Numbered from the stretch's first letter, positions 45,117 through 55,200 are shown. The stretch: 64,000 nt of DNA from Nitrosomonas ureae (GCF_900206265.1 NZ_LT907782.1:124001-188000), one strand, 5' to 3'. The notes: generated by a model from the letters alone, not told the origin. A program made the numbers and translations.

Positions 45117-47258
45117 CTAATTATCGGGAAATCCTGCCACTGCCCAGGTTAAACCGCCGTTTGTTGATTTATAAATATTTTTTCTTGCAGCACCTACAAT
45201 CGTAGAATCTACCGCATATGTAGGTGATATCTGAAATTCAGTAAATTGAATATTCTCGTTTTGAAGCAGCGGTAAGGTGATATTCTGTGAAGCAGTGACT
45301 GCGCCAGCTCCGTTAAGAGTTGCACGGAACAACCCTTTGCCGCGAACATTGACAAAGATATTCCGGTCAGTACCAAAATCCGGTGAAAATTCCACTTGCT
45401 GAACAACAGCATTAGCTCCCACTGAAGCATGGGTTTCTTTGGCCCAAGTAGTCCCCCCATCGGTCGAGCGGTAAATACCATTGTTTGTGCCAACGATCAC
45501 TAGGTTATCGGTAGCGAATTGCGGAGATACCGCAACCCACGAATAACTTTGTCCAACCCAACCGATCGATACGATCGAACTGGTCCCTACGCGTAAGAAA
45601 GTATCGCCACCATCCTGAGTGCGCCATACCTGTCCTGCCCGGGTAGCGACAAATGCGGTGCGATCGTTGACATAATTAGGCGAGACGGCGATGCTTGTAA
45701 TCGGATGATCCAGTGGAACGCCGCGTTGCAGTCGCCAGGTTTTTCCAAAGTCTTTTGTATGCAGTACGCCATGAAATCTCGATCCGAGATAAATTTCCTT
45801 GTCGTTAGTAAAATTCGGCGATGCTGCCAGAGTGGTGAAAGTGACGAGATCTGGGTCTATGGCTAGGAATCGGGGAACAAACTTGACTGTCCAGGTTCCT
45901 CCGAAATCGGAGGAGCTTCCGATGTAACTATTGGTTGCAGAAACCACAGTTTGACTGCCGTTAGGGTTTTTCACGACCTGTGAATCGAAGAAATTCATCT
46001 TCCGCCCCGTAGGATTGGGCCAGCCACTGGTAGACCAGGTTGTGCCGCCGTTAGCAGAAATAGCTATGCCTCTTCCAACATAGGTTGTGGCAATCATATC
46101 CTGATCACTGTTGAAGCTCGTGGATAACGCAAGCCCTGTCATCAGTCCCATGCGTGTTTGTCTTTGTAGCCATGTGGTACCGCCATTCCTTGAAATAAAT
46201 AGGCCGTCGAATACTGGTAAAAAGATTGTTTTATCCGTGGCATAGGTTCGGGATATTTGTAAATCGGACATTTCATTGAGCAATGTGGTTTGCTTTGTGA
46301 CTTGGGCTCCTGAATTGAACAGTGCCCAGTTATCGCCTTTATCCGTGGACTTAAATACCGATTGTCTTAAGCTGGTGCAGAATACAGTACGATCGATCGC
46401 GTAATTCGGTGAAACCGCTATATTATTGATCGCTTCATTGGGTAAGTTATTTCCTTTACTGATAAAAGTGCTTCCTCCATCGCTGCTGTAAAAAACCCCA
46501 GGAGGAGTCGCTAGGAATATTTCTGCAGCCCCTCCTGGTGCGATGGCCATATCGTGAATGATGGCTCCTCCTGTTGGATTTCCCAGATCGACCCAGTCAT
46601 TGCCGCCATTGGTGGATTTTTGTAAGTCTCCAGTGCTGCTGGCAATCACTAAGGTGTTATCAGTAGCATAATCGGGTGAAATTGCAATGACGGTGACTTT
46701 GTTGGTTTTATCAAGTACCTGAACCCAGTTTGCATTGGTGCTGGAACGGCGGAATAAGGCGCCGTTGGCATCGGTGAAAAAAAGTACATAATCCGTGCTG
46801 GATTCAGCAACCTCCATTTTCCTTACAATCAAATTCGAGGCGGCGAGTCCGGTATTATAAGATTCCCAAGAGTCGCCGCGGTTGGTTGATCGATAAATAC
46901 CGCCTTTACCTTTGAGGCCCGCAAAAACAGTTTGATCGGTGCTAAATTTTGGGGAAACACGAAGAACACTATATTCGTAGGGATGGTTCATTCCGTTCGG
47001 GATATTGACCCAGTTCAGTCCCCCATCAGTTGAACGCAGAATTTCATCGTAACGCCAACCAGTATAAGCACCGTCGGTTACTAGAAACATCGTTTTATCA
47101 CTGGCGTAATTGGGTGATGCGGCAAATGCAAGTACCATGTCGTGGGGGGTGTGTGCGTGCACACTCGTACCGGCGATTCCAATCGACAAGAAAAACGCAG
47201 TAGCTAAGGCGATTCGCCTAATACTGCCAATCTGAATTTTATTTAATTTGACTAACAT
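45117..47258 (-). CDS. Secreted BNR/Asp-box repeat protein, copy 3
   Basis: 713 aa, the upstream-most of three tandem paralogues. Signal peptide FFLSIGIAGTSVHAH, then the same 12 Asp-box repeats and the end AVAGFPDN. It is most like copy 1 in the first half (GAYTGWRYDEIL, VFAGLKGKGGIYRSTNRGDS). Small length changes inside the repeats (an extra Gly in PTGGAIIHD, a shortened PPGVFYSS) cancel out. A box matching the other copies' upstream DNA lies at 47379-47398, and an 18-bp palindrome at 47432-47449. Role unknown; extracellular or outer-membrane-associated by inference from the signal peptide. Confidence 0.85.
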   Translation of the reverse strand: MLVKLNKIQIGSIRRIALATAFFLSIGIAGTSVHAHTPHDMVLAFAASPNYASDKTMFLVTDGAYTGWRYDEILRSTDGGLNWVNIPNGMNHPYEYSVLRVSPKFSTDQTVFAGLKGKGGIYRSTNRGDSWESYNTGLAASNLIVRKMEVAESSTDYVLFFTDANGALFRRSSTNANWVQVLDKTNKVTVIAISPDYATDNTLVIASSTGDLQKSTNGGNDWVDLGNPTGGAIIHDMAIAPGGAAEIFLATPPGVFYSSDGGSTFISKGNNLPNEAINNIAVSPNYAIDRTVFCTSLRQSVFKSTDKGDNWALFNSGAQVTKQTTLLNEMSDLQISRTYATDKTIFLPVFDGLFISRNGGTTWLQRQTRMGLMTGLALSTSFNSDQDMIATTYVGRGIAISANGGTTWSTSGWPNPTGRKMNFFDSQVVKNPNGSQTVVSATNSYIGSSSDFGGTWTVKFVPRFLAIDPDLVTFTTLAASPNFTNDKEIYLGSRFHGVLHTKDFGKTWRLQRGVPLDHPITSIAVSPNYVNDRTAFVATRAGQVWRTQDGGDTFLRVGTSSIVSIGWVGQSYSWVAVSPQFATDNLVIVGTNNGIYRSTDGGTTWAKETHASVGANAVVQQVEFSPDFGTDRNIFVNVRGKGLFRATLNGAGAVTASQNITLPLLQNENIQFTEFQISPTYAVDSTIVGAARKNIYKSTNGGLTWAVAGFPDN

Positions 47259-47431
47259 GCTTAATCCCTCAAGTTTTGTCGTTCGTTGTTAATAATTAGC
47301 TTTATAGAATCAAATTATTTATATAAGCTGTTGATAAATATTAAGTTCTATATGGTTGTTTTTTTTATAAACTGATAGTTAAGATTAGTGGAAATATCCT
47401 GTGACACAATAGGTCATTGTTACTTTTTTTT

Positions 47432-47449
47432 CTAGTACATGTGTACTAG
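47432..47449. promoter_or_regulatory. 18-bp palindrome upstream of BNR copy 3
   Basis: CTAGTACA-TG-TGTACTAG, 8-bp perfect arms, about 175 bp upstream of the BNR copy 3 start. It follows a run of eight T on the plus strand. It could be a regulator-binding site; it lacks a downstream T-run on either outgoing strand needed for a good terminator. Confidence 0.45.
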
Positions 47450-47551
47450 GAAGTTTTCGTTCAATTTGAAAGCTTCACTATGACAATAAAGGAGAAATTC
47501 TTTTTACACGCTAACGACCTATTTTTACAAAGAATTTTTAATGGAAGAAAT

Positions 47552-47571
47552 CTCGGGAGCTTGCTCCCGAG
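47552..47571. repeat. Hairpin A of a REP-like pair
   Basis: CTCGGGAGC-TT-GCTCCCGAG, perfect 9-bp stem with TT loop. It shares the layout CTCGG..GCTTGC..CCGAG with the hairpin at 47626. Confidence 0.75.
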
Positions 47572-47625
47572 TCAAAGTCGATAATAAAAATTCCGTTTGA
47601 CCGGAGGTCAATCAAGCTGGCGTAA

Positions 47626-47647
47626 ACTCGGTTGCTTGCGGCCGAGT
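47626..47647. repeat. Hairpin B of a REP-like pair
   Basis: ACTCGGTTGC-TT-GCGGCCGAGT, 10-bp arms with two mismatches and a TT loop, 54 bp downstream of hairpin A. The shared core suggests the pair arose from one mobile or REP-type unit. Confidence 0.65.
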
Positions 47648-47898
47648 AGTCAGTCTGAAGGAATTTTTTTAATTCGTTCTGTGTTTTATAGACTAAATGA
47701 TATTTTTTAGGCTCTAGGCTAGCAGATCGTATCTGTGAGTCTAGAGTATTATAATTATCAATTTTCTCATATGGTTATGTCTTAATTTGGAGATTATCCA
47801 TTATTGATGTTAGATATTCGACAGGGATACGCTAATAACTTGGGCAACTGATTTCAATTAATTAACAGCTGTAAGAAGAAAATATCAGTGTTATCAGG

Positions 47899-48213
47899 CT
47901 ACTTAATTTTTGAGCCTCCCAAGCACGGGGGTGATTCGTTGGATTTTTCATTCTTTTCAGACCATTCCTTCATGGTCATGGTATGCATGACAAGCGCATG
48001 AATTGAATGAAGCTCATCTACCAGAATGTTATTGACCATTCGGTGTCGAGCTAACAGCATTTTTTCGTTAAATTTGTCAGAAACAATGGTCACTTTGAAA
48101 TGGGACTCGGATCCTTCCGGTACATTATGTTTATGACTTTCATTGATTACTTCTAGAAATTGTGGCTGCAATGTTAGCAGTTTAAGCTCGATTGAATTTT
48201 TTATATTCATCAT
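47899..48213 (-). CDS. bolA: BolA family protein
   Basis: 104-aa BolA/IbaG-type protein, a class that binds monothiol glutaredoxin with a shared 2Fe-2S cluster and influences cell shape and stress response. SHFKVTIVSDKFNEKMLLARHRMVNNIL and HALVMHTMTMKEW fit the family, with the conserved RHR and the cluster-ligand His of the HAL motif. The tail (SPPCLGGSKIK) is extended. It stands at the edge of a mobile-element scar, with no glutaredoxin gene nearby. Confidence 0.9.
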   Translation of the reverse strand: MMNIKNSIELKLLTLQPQFLEVINESHKHNVPEGSESHFKVTIVSDKFNEKMLLARHRMVNNILVDELHSIHALVMHTMTMKEWSEKNEKSNESPPCLGGSKIK

Positions 48214-48593
48214 ATGACTGATACGAGTATTTAAAAATGGAGTATATAGTTACGATTCGATTTTGCATCGTATCACCGCGTAAATTATGTTGGCGAAAGA
48301 TAACACTTGTATTACTGTCGATTATAGAAGGTTTTCATGTATGCAATAATCTTCTGAGTTGTTTATTGCTATGTTTTGAATTCTTTGTGATAAGCCTAGT
48401 TCATTTTTGAGTATTCTCCAAAATCTTTCCGTCGGACTATTCATGGCAGCTGCTTTTATGCATGATAATCTCCCTCTCTGCCAATGGTGTAATCGGAAGA
48501 TTTTTGTTTCGGGATTGATGTACGAGGTAATTCTATGTTTACTCTGCATTCAGCGTATTTTTAACCTGAAGCTGAACTCTGTTGAAACTAAGT
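48214..48593 (-). mobile_element. Region with IS3-family transposase fragment
   Basis: The minus strand at about 48380-48495 encodes RLSCIKAAAMNSPTERFWRI followed by LKNEL, which matches the region around the last catalytic glutamate of IS3-type OrfB transposases (AAMNSPTERFWR.LKNEL). The open frame runs from 48549 to 48322 but the flanking residues are not recognisable. The N-terminal DDE part, OrfA and terminal repeats are missing, so this is a remnant. Confidence 0.75.
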
Positions 48594-49100
48594 CTATTTT
48601 AAAGATTGATCCCAATAGGGTATATCGCCGACATATTCTGCGAGAAAATTAATAAATGCACGTATCTTTATAGGCAAATGCCTACTTGGGAGATAACAAG
48701 CATAAATATGGCGCTCTACCGATAGATATTCCGGCAGTGCCATCTGGAGCCGTCCTTTTTGTAGTTCCATGCCAATAGTATAAGTTGGTAGCAAAGCGAT
48801 TCCTAACCCATGAAGAGCTGCCTGTGCAAGTGCATCATTATCATTGATACGTAAGGTTCCTGATATTGGAACCTTGATCCTGCCCGTCGGTCTGCTGAAA
48901 CGCCAGTAGCCTTGCTCAACTGAGAGTGCACAATCAAGACAGTTATGTTTCTCCAGATCTTCTGGTGTTTTTGGCATGCCCCATTGCTGGAAGTACTGAG
49001 GTGTTGCACACAATATACGGCGCACGGATGCAATTTTGCGTGCCACTAGATTAGATAATGAAGTCACGAGATTAGAACGATGAGATTCTTGTAAAAACAC
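48594..49100 (-). pseudogene. LysR-type regulator, C-terminal effector domain only
   Basis: The residues from SNLVARKIASVRRILCATPQ onward, through INDNDALAQAALHGLGIALL and IRAFINFLAEYV, are the effector-binding domain of a LysR-type transcription factor. The frame is open to 49235, but upstream of about 49056 the protein no longer resembles LysR. The helix-turn-helix domain and about half of the effector domain are absent. The truncated 5' end abuts a broken IS5-family element, so insertion or deletion by that element is the likely cause. The regulator it once was cannot be identified. Confidence 0.8.
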
Positions 49101-49146
49101 AGGGATTTCATATGACATATCAGACGAAGTATGGTCGCAGCTAGAG

Positions 49147-49853
49147 ACACATCTGCCTGGACGCCAAGGCGTTTGGTGAGGGCTGGCCAGAGATAACCGG
49201 CAATTCATCAATGCTGTTTTCTGGATTATGCGCACGGGTGCGCCATGGCGGGATTTGCCGCCGGATTATGGCGATTGGAGCAATACGCACCGTCGCTTTA
49301 TTCGCTGGCGCGACAAGGGCATCTGGGAAAAATTACTGGAAGTGCTGATTGACGACCCGGATTACGAATGGCTGACGATTGATGCCAGTCATTGTAAGGT
49401 ACATCCTCATGCTGCCGGAGCCAGAGGCGGGAATCAAGACATGAGCCGCACAAAAGGGGGCTCAATACCAAGATACATCTGGCCGTGGATGCGCATGGTA
49501 TGCCGGTCAGAGTTTTTATTACACAAGGTACCACAGCGGATTGCACGCAGGCTGGCCGCCTGATCGAAGGGCTTGATGCGGATTATTTACTGGCGGATCG
49601 CGGTTATGACAGCAATGCGATTATTGAACAAGCAAGAAAACAGGGCATGGAAGCTATAATTCCTCCAAAGAAAAGCCGTGCAGCGCAAAGGTTCTACGAT
49701 AAGGCATTGTATAAATTGCGGCATCTTGTAGAAAATGCTTTTCTGCACCTCAAGAGATGGCGCAGCATCGCCACAAGATACGCCAAAAATACCACCTCTT
49801 TTCTCGCCGCTGTACAAATCAGATGCATCGCTCTCTGGGCAAATATCTCGTGA
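49147..49853 (+). mobile_element. IS5-family transposase, broken
   Basis: Decayed DDE transposase of an IS5-family element. Read from 49150, HLPGRQGVW is followed by an in-frame TGA (49177-49179), then GLARDNRQFINAVFWI, RTGAPWRDLPPDYGDWSNTH, IDASHCKVHPHAAG and TKGG. At about 49456-49463 the frame must shift by -1 to continue LNTKIHLAVDAHGMPVR through DADYLLADRGYDSNAI, then LVENAFLHLKRWRSIATRYA and ending CIALWANIS at 49853. The first 20 or so residues and the left end are missing; I could not match terminal inverted repeats. The stop and the frameshift make this copy inactive unless the shift is programmed, as in some IS5-family members. Confidence 0.9.
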
Positions 49854-49876
49854 CTACACTATCTAGAGTAAAGCCA

Positions 49877-50074
49877 ATGGAAGCTAGAGAGTTAATACAA
49901 GCACCTCAGTTATTTGTAGTTTATGCAATTACTATTCTCTATACAATCACATTTTCCTTAGCGGCGGTTGTGAACCAGCCTGCTGATGCTGCAGTGGGCG
50001 ACTCACAAAGTATGCATCAGGCTACCAAGGCAGAAATACAACTTAACGCGGTGCGCAATAGCCGCTCAGGTTAA
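49877..50074 (+). CDS. Small predicted membrane or exported protein
   Basis: A 65-aa frame with one hydrophobic segment (residues 12-33, LFVVYAITILYTITFSLAAV) and a polar tail. It begins 23 bp behind the IS5-family transposase and is followed about 80 bp later by a good hairpin terminator on the same strand. No clear ribosome site precedes the ATG. I do not recognise it; it may be a small host gene whose promoter was altered by the element, or chance. Confidence 0.4.
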   Translation: MEARELIQAPQLFVVYAITILYTITFSLAAVVNQPADAAVGDSQSMHQATKAEIQLNAVRNSRSG

Positions 50075-50155
50075 ATTTAATATGTATTATATCCTTATGT
50101 TTTTGTTGAATAAATAGTTGTAGTAAGATGCAAGAAATAAACGGGAAATAAATAG

Positions 50156-50176
50156 CTCCGTGACAAAGCCACGGGG
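50156..50176 (+). terminator. Hairpin terminator
   Basis: CTCCGTG (50156-50162) pairs with CACGGGG (50170-50176), one G-U pair, loop of seven, followed by TTGTTTATTT. It serves the plus-strand unit ending at 50074. Confidence 0.65.
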
Positions 50177-50330
50177 TTGTTTATTTCTATCAGCTAGTGA
50201 TAGTACGTACAGGACGACTTTCAGGATTTCTGTCTTGAAAAGCAACTTCAAGAAAATTATCTCCACTGTATTTTTGTCTGTAGCTGATCTTTGTCTTTCC
50301 TCGCAGCCCCGTGTTGCGCGCCGAATTCCT

Positions 50331-52064
50331 TCAGTATTTCAGAAAATGGTTAATTGTTTTTTCAATTGCGCAGATGATCAATGCCATTGAAATAGCACCC
50401 GGATCGGGTGTACCGAGGCTTTGCTCCGCATGCGGGCGTGCGCGACCAATTCTGGGACGCAGATTCTTGGTGGCTTGAGCTGCTTCATTTGCTATATCGG
50501 TTGCAATAGCCCAGGAATCTACAATCGAGAGACCTTGTGATGCCGTCATGGTAAGTGCCGCTGAGAAGGGATGCAGAACATCAACAAGAGTCTTGTCGCC
50601 CAATTGTGCTTTTCCGCGATTGATTACATCGCGAAGCGCCGAGGCAATACCGACAGCAACTGCTGATGTATCAGGCGTGATTTCATCACCCAAAGCATCG
50701 CCTAAATTGCAGAGGATAATACCCCATAAAGCACCCGATGTGCCGCCAGCGCGATCCGACCAAGCATCGCCAGCGGTTTTAAGTAATGTTCCAACACCGG
50801 TTCTGGCAACTCGCGCTTCTTTTGCCGCTGTAACCGCTGCGGTGATTCCACGCTGCATACCGATGCCGTGGTCGCCATCACCTGCAATAGCATCCAATCG
50901 GCCAAGCTCCTCGCTCATTTCATTAATTGCTTTGCTGGCGGCCTTGAGCGCCAAGAATGATAGTGCTGCAGCTGATTGTGAGCTGGTAGAGCCAATTTCT
51001 AATGAGCGTGTGTTTCTATGTGAACTTGCTTCGACTGTGTCTATGTTGGAATAGGCAAAGTTGCTCCTATAAAAGGCTGGAGTGTCTGCTGACGCAATCC
51101 AGGTTTGCTCAAGTTCATCGTTTATCCAGAATAACGTCAGTGAGAGGCCTGCCATATCAAAACTTGTGATTAATTCACCCACTATGGGTTGGACAATGGT
51201 GAATCCATGCTCGAATAGCAATCGATCAACCTGACGATAGACGACAAATAATTCTTCATATTTCACAGTGCCAAGGCCGTTCAGTATTACACCGATACGT
51301 GCAGCATCAGGATTGAGGATCATCGAAGGAATTTCAGTGAGTAATTTGTTGACCAGCATGTTTGCCAAGTCATCGGCAGTTGGCGCATTGATGCGATAGA
51401 GGCCAGGTTCACCATGAATTCCCATACCAACTTCCATCATTCCGGTTGCAACTTCGAATAGTGGTTTATTGGCACCAGGCAGAGTACAACCGGAGAATGC
51501 GACACCGAGTGTCCGTACGCGATCATTGGCATCAGTTGCAATGCGGAAAACCTCATCGAGTGATTTTTCTGCATCTGCTGCCACAGCGGCTGCTTTGAAA
51601 ACCGGCAAAGTTCCGGCAATACCACGGCGTTTATGTTTTTCAGTTAAGGGTGCAGAAGCGATGTCATCGGTTATAACCACCGTTCGAACATCGATCCCCA
51701 TCGCGCGAAGTCGTTCCTGTGCTTGATTGAAATTGAGTACATCGCCAGCATAATTGCCATAACAAAACAAGATGCCGCCACCTGCATTCACGGTCAAGGC
51801 TACATTACAAATCTGTTGTGCTGATGGCGCTGCAAAGACGTTACCCATGGCGGCGCCATGTGCCAGACCCAGACCAACGAATCCCCCAAACGCTGGGTAA
51901 TGCCCGGAACCGCCACCAATGACAAGTACGACTTGGCCTGGTTTGGCTTTATGACTGCGGATCACGCCGCCCTCAACCAAGCGTATTTGGTTGCGGTGTG
52001 CCGCAACATATCCTTCAATCAGTTCATCTGCAAATTTTGTTGGGTTATTGAATAAATAGGTCAT
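50331..52064 (-). CDS. Dihydroxyacetone kinase, fused DhaK-DhaL
   Basis: ATP-dependent dihydroxyacetone kinase of the single-chain (Citrobacter/eukaryote) type, 577 aa. The DhaK domain (about 1-335) has GGGSGHYPAFGGFVG and His217 in GMGIHGEPG, which binds the substrate covalently as a hemiaminal. The DhaL domain (about 370-575) has the ADP/Mg site GDGDHGIGMQRG and SDRAGGTSGALWG. A fused DhaL means it uses ATP, not a phosphotransferase DhaM. No glycerol dehydrogenase or Dha regulator is adjacent. In a presumed autotroph the role (triose or aldehyde salvage, osmolyte metabolism) is open. Convergent with the small gene at 49877. Confidence 0.92.
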   Translation of the reverse strand: MTYLFNNPTKFADELIEGYVAAHRNQIRLVEGGVIRSHKAKPGQVVLVIGGGSGHYPAFGGFVGLGLAHGAAMGNVFAAPSAQQICNVALTVNAGGGILFCYGNYAGDVLNFNQAQERLRAMGIDVRTVVITDDIASAPLTEKHKRRGIAGTLPVFKAAAVAADAEKSLDEVFRIATDANDRVRTLGVAFSGCTLPGANKPLFEVATGMMEVGMGIHGEPGLYRINAPTADDLANMLVNKLLTEIPSMILNPDAARIGVILNGLGTVKYEELFVVYRQVDRLLFEHGFTIVQPIVGELITSFDMAGLSLTLFWINDELEQTWIASADTPAFYRSNFAYSNIDTVEASSHRNTRSLEIGSTSSQSAAALSFLALKAASKAINEMSEELGRLDAIAGDGDHGIGMQRGITAAVTAAKEARVARTGVGTLLKTAGDAWSDRAGGTSGALWGIILCNLGDALGDEITPDTSAVAVGIASALRDVINRGKAQLGDKTLVDVLHPFSAALTMTASQGLSIVDSWAIATDIANEAAQATKNLRPRIGRARPHAEQSLGTPDPGAISMALIICAIEKTINHFLKY

Positions 52065-52206
52065 TGTTTGAGTAGCTTGAGTAGCATTTATTATCGCTTC
52101 TCAAAATGTTTCGAGAAACATGTGTGATTTTTATTACTTACAAAGTGTAATTTGAGATTCTCCACAATCTTGCCGCGGGGTAGGTGCATAGTTGCGTGGA
52201 GCAAAT

Positions 52207-55200
52207 TTATTCATCCTTTGCATATAAAGTGTTTAGATAAGCTTTAATACTTATCATTAGCGTATCGAATGTTGGGAAAAAATCAGCCAGAGCTTTTGCA
52301 TCATTGTTTTTACCTGCTTGCTCCATTTGTGCGCATACTTCACCTAATGCAAGTGCGCCCACCGAACGTGCAGATGATTTGAGTTTATGGGCCAATGAGC
52401 CTACTGTTGTCAATTGATTTGCTTGATATGCCACGTGGAGTTCTGCTGCAATTTTTTCCGCACTGGTGTAAAAATCCAGCAGCATTTCTTTAATCATTGC
52501 TGGGTCATTTCCAACCAGCTGTTCGAGAACATGGATATCGAGCGGTATTCCGGTTGACTCAGCTTTGCTGTCAGTTAGGGCTGGTTGGGAATCAGATTGA
52601 GTAACTTCAATTAGCTTCCGATTGGGTAAGTATTTTTCAAGCATTGCGCGCAAATCTTCAAGCTGGACCGGTTTACTCAGATAGTCATCCATTCCGGTTT
52701 GCAGGCAGCGTTCCTTTTCTCCTTTTAGCGCATTCGCTGTCAAGGCAACAATTGGAATACGTTTTTGATTGGCTTCTATTGTTCGAATTTCTCTTGTCAA
52801 TTCAAATCCATCCATTTCCGGCATGTGTAAATCAGTCAACAACAAATCATAATCCCCCGTTTGCCAACGTTTCAATGCTTCTTTTCCATCGCTAGCGATA
52901 TCTGCTGCATATCCCAGCAGATTGAGCTGTTGGCGAATCACTTTCTGATTAATATCGTTGTCTTCCGCTACCAAAATTAGTATGCGCTGTCTCAAGGCTT
53001 CTTCACGTGAAATCGGTTTAGGCGCTGATGTGATTACGTTTTTCAGCGAAGGGGCTTCTTCTGTTTCTGCGTCTATTCTTCCGGCAGCAATCTCCATGGC
53101 GCGAAATAAAGATTGACGATACATGACATCACCATCCAACGTAATGATGTCGATATCTTCGATGCGCGCCTGCCGGCGACGGCCCCGCTTAATCACAATA
53201 AAGCGAGGTTCAATAAAAGGATGCGATTGATATAATCCTGTTTCTGCGGCATTCTTTATCGTTTCAGAACGAGCATTAAACGCAGCACGTAATTCTTCAA
53301 TGGAAGGAACTTGCTCTCCGGCATCGATAACGACGAGCCACAATCCGGGAGTAAGCTTCTGAATAATCTTCTCAATGTTGGTGAGATGAGGTGCCTGCTC
53401 AACCACTGCACCTGCACTTCTTAAATAAACAGCCAAATCATTGCTCAACCCATCATTCTCACCCAATATCAAGCAATTCATGCCGGCGAGATCATCGATC
53501 TTGTGGTCGGCATATGAGATCTTGGTGAGAGGTTTAAAAGGCATTTGTATAATAAAAGTGGAACCATGTTGAGGCGCGCTTTGTACCGTGATTTCAGCAT
53601 CCATCAATTCTGCCAGATGATGCGAAATTGCCAAACCAAGCCCGGTTCCACCAAATCGCCGTGTAGTAGAAGGATCACCTTGCGAAAAGGATTTAAACAA
53701 TTTCTCCTGAGTTTCTTTATTCATCCCGATACCATTGTCGGTGATCTGGAAAGTAACAACTACTTGATCAGGATTGGATTCGGTTAGTAATACCCGCACC
53801 GATACTTTGCCTTGCTTTTCTTGCTTGCTGGAAAATTTAATTGCGTTATTAATAATATTTACCAATATTTGGCGAAGTCGCAGGGGATCTCCCAGCATAT
53901 TCTCCGGAATTTCCGGATCAATAAATAAGGTTAATTCCACTTTTTTACTGAGAGCAACATGTGCCAGCATACCGCAAGCGTTTTCGACAATATTGGCTAA
54001 TGACATTGGAATTTTTTCGATTTCCAGTTTGCCAGCTTCGATTTTCGAGAAATCAAGAATATCTTCAATTATGGAAAGCAGCGAATAAGCGGAATCGCGT
54101 ATCAAGTTAGCCATTTCCATTTGATAGCCGGTCAGGCTGGTTTGCCTAAGTACATCAATCATGCCAATCACGCCATTCATCGGTGTGCGAATTTCGTGAC
54201 TCATGGCGGCCAGAAAAGCTGATTTAGCTTTATTAGCTTGCTCCGCCTCAATCCGAGCTTGTTGTAAATCGTTCATAATGCGTACATGTTCACGAATGTC
54301 CCGCATTACTCCGGTAAAGTGCCGTTCTTCGCCCACATAATACTCACTGACCGCTAAATATAGCTCGATTCGTTCGCCATTTTTGCGAATGCCTTCCACT
54401 TCACGTCCACGGCCGATACCATGCGATCCAGATAAATAAGGGCGACCGACATATTCCTGGCCATGGCCCGTACGGCAGTAATTTTCCATATAACTGATAT
54501 GCTTACTACGGTCCGGTTCGGGCACGATGATCGATATATTTTGTCCAATCATTTCATCGTGACTATAGCCAAACAGTTTTTCCATTACCGGATTGACGGA
54601 AAGAATCTTGCCTATTTCGTCAGTAGTAACTACACAATCCACCATGTGCTCAACAACAGAACGCATTTCCTCTTCTTTAATCGCCAAAGCGGAATTTGCC
54701 CGCTGCAGATCTGCTGTACGAGCGGCAACTCTGTTCTCCAGCTCCAAATTACTGGCGTTCAGACGCTCCACCATGAGATTAAATGTCTGTGCAAGCTGTC
54801 TCATTTCATCCCAACCTTCAATTGCGGCACGTAGATGCAAATTACCCGCCGAAATTTCTAATGCGCTATGATTCAAGTGCTTCAGAGGATCGACAACGCG
54901 GCGATTAAATAAAAAAGCTCCGAATAAAGCGGCGAGAAATGTGAGAATAACAATTATCACACCCACAAAATGCACTTGGTATACAGAAGCAAATGCCTCA
55001 TCGGCATCGATTTGCACTACCATACCCCATTTCAAGCGCGGCAAATAGCGCCATGCTGCTACGACTTCTTGACCTCGGTAATTAACAGTTAACGCGCCTC
55101 CCGAATCACCATTCAGTGCATATTGGATAGCTGTGGAGAATGGTGGTTTATCAAGAGGAATTTTTCGTTTTAGTGCAGCGTCAAGATCATACTTGAGCGG

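Larger units (their letters stand above)
47259..47898. other. Intergenic region with palindrome and twin hairpins
   Basis: 640 bp between BNR copy 3 and bolA. It holds the BNR upstream box (47379-47398), a perfect 18-bp palindrome (47432-47449), and two hairpins with TT loops (47552-47571 and 47626-47647). AAATTCC (about 47588-47594) and GGAATTT (about 47660-47666) bracket the second hairpin as a further inverted repeat. No protein-coding frame seen. Confidence 0.7.

Noticed and set aside
40090-47258. Propeller proteins as PEP-CTERM exosortase substrates
   Set aside because: All three end in AVAGFPDN or AVAGFPDK, without a PEP motif, a C-terminal membrane helix or an Arg cluster.
40090-47258. 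Propeller proteins as sialidases
   Set aside because: The Asp-box repeats match, but the FRIP motif and arginine triad of sialidases were not seen.
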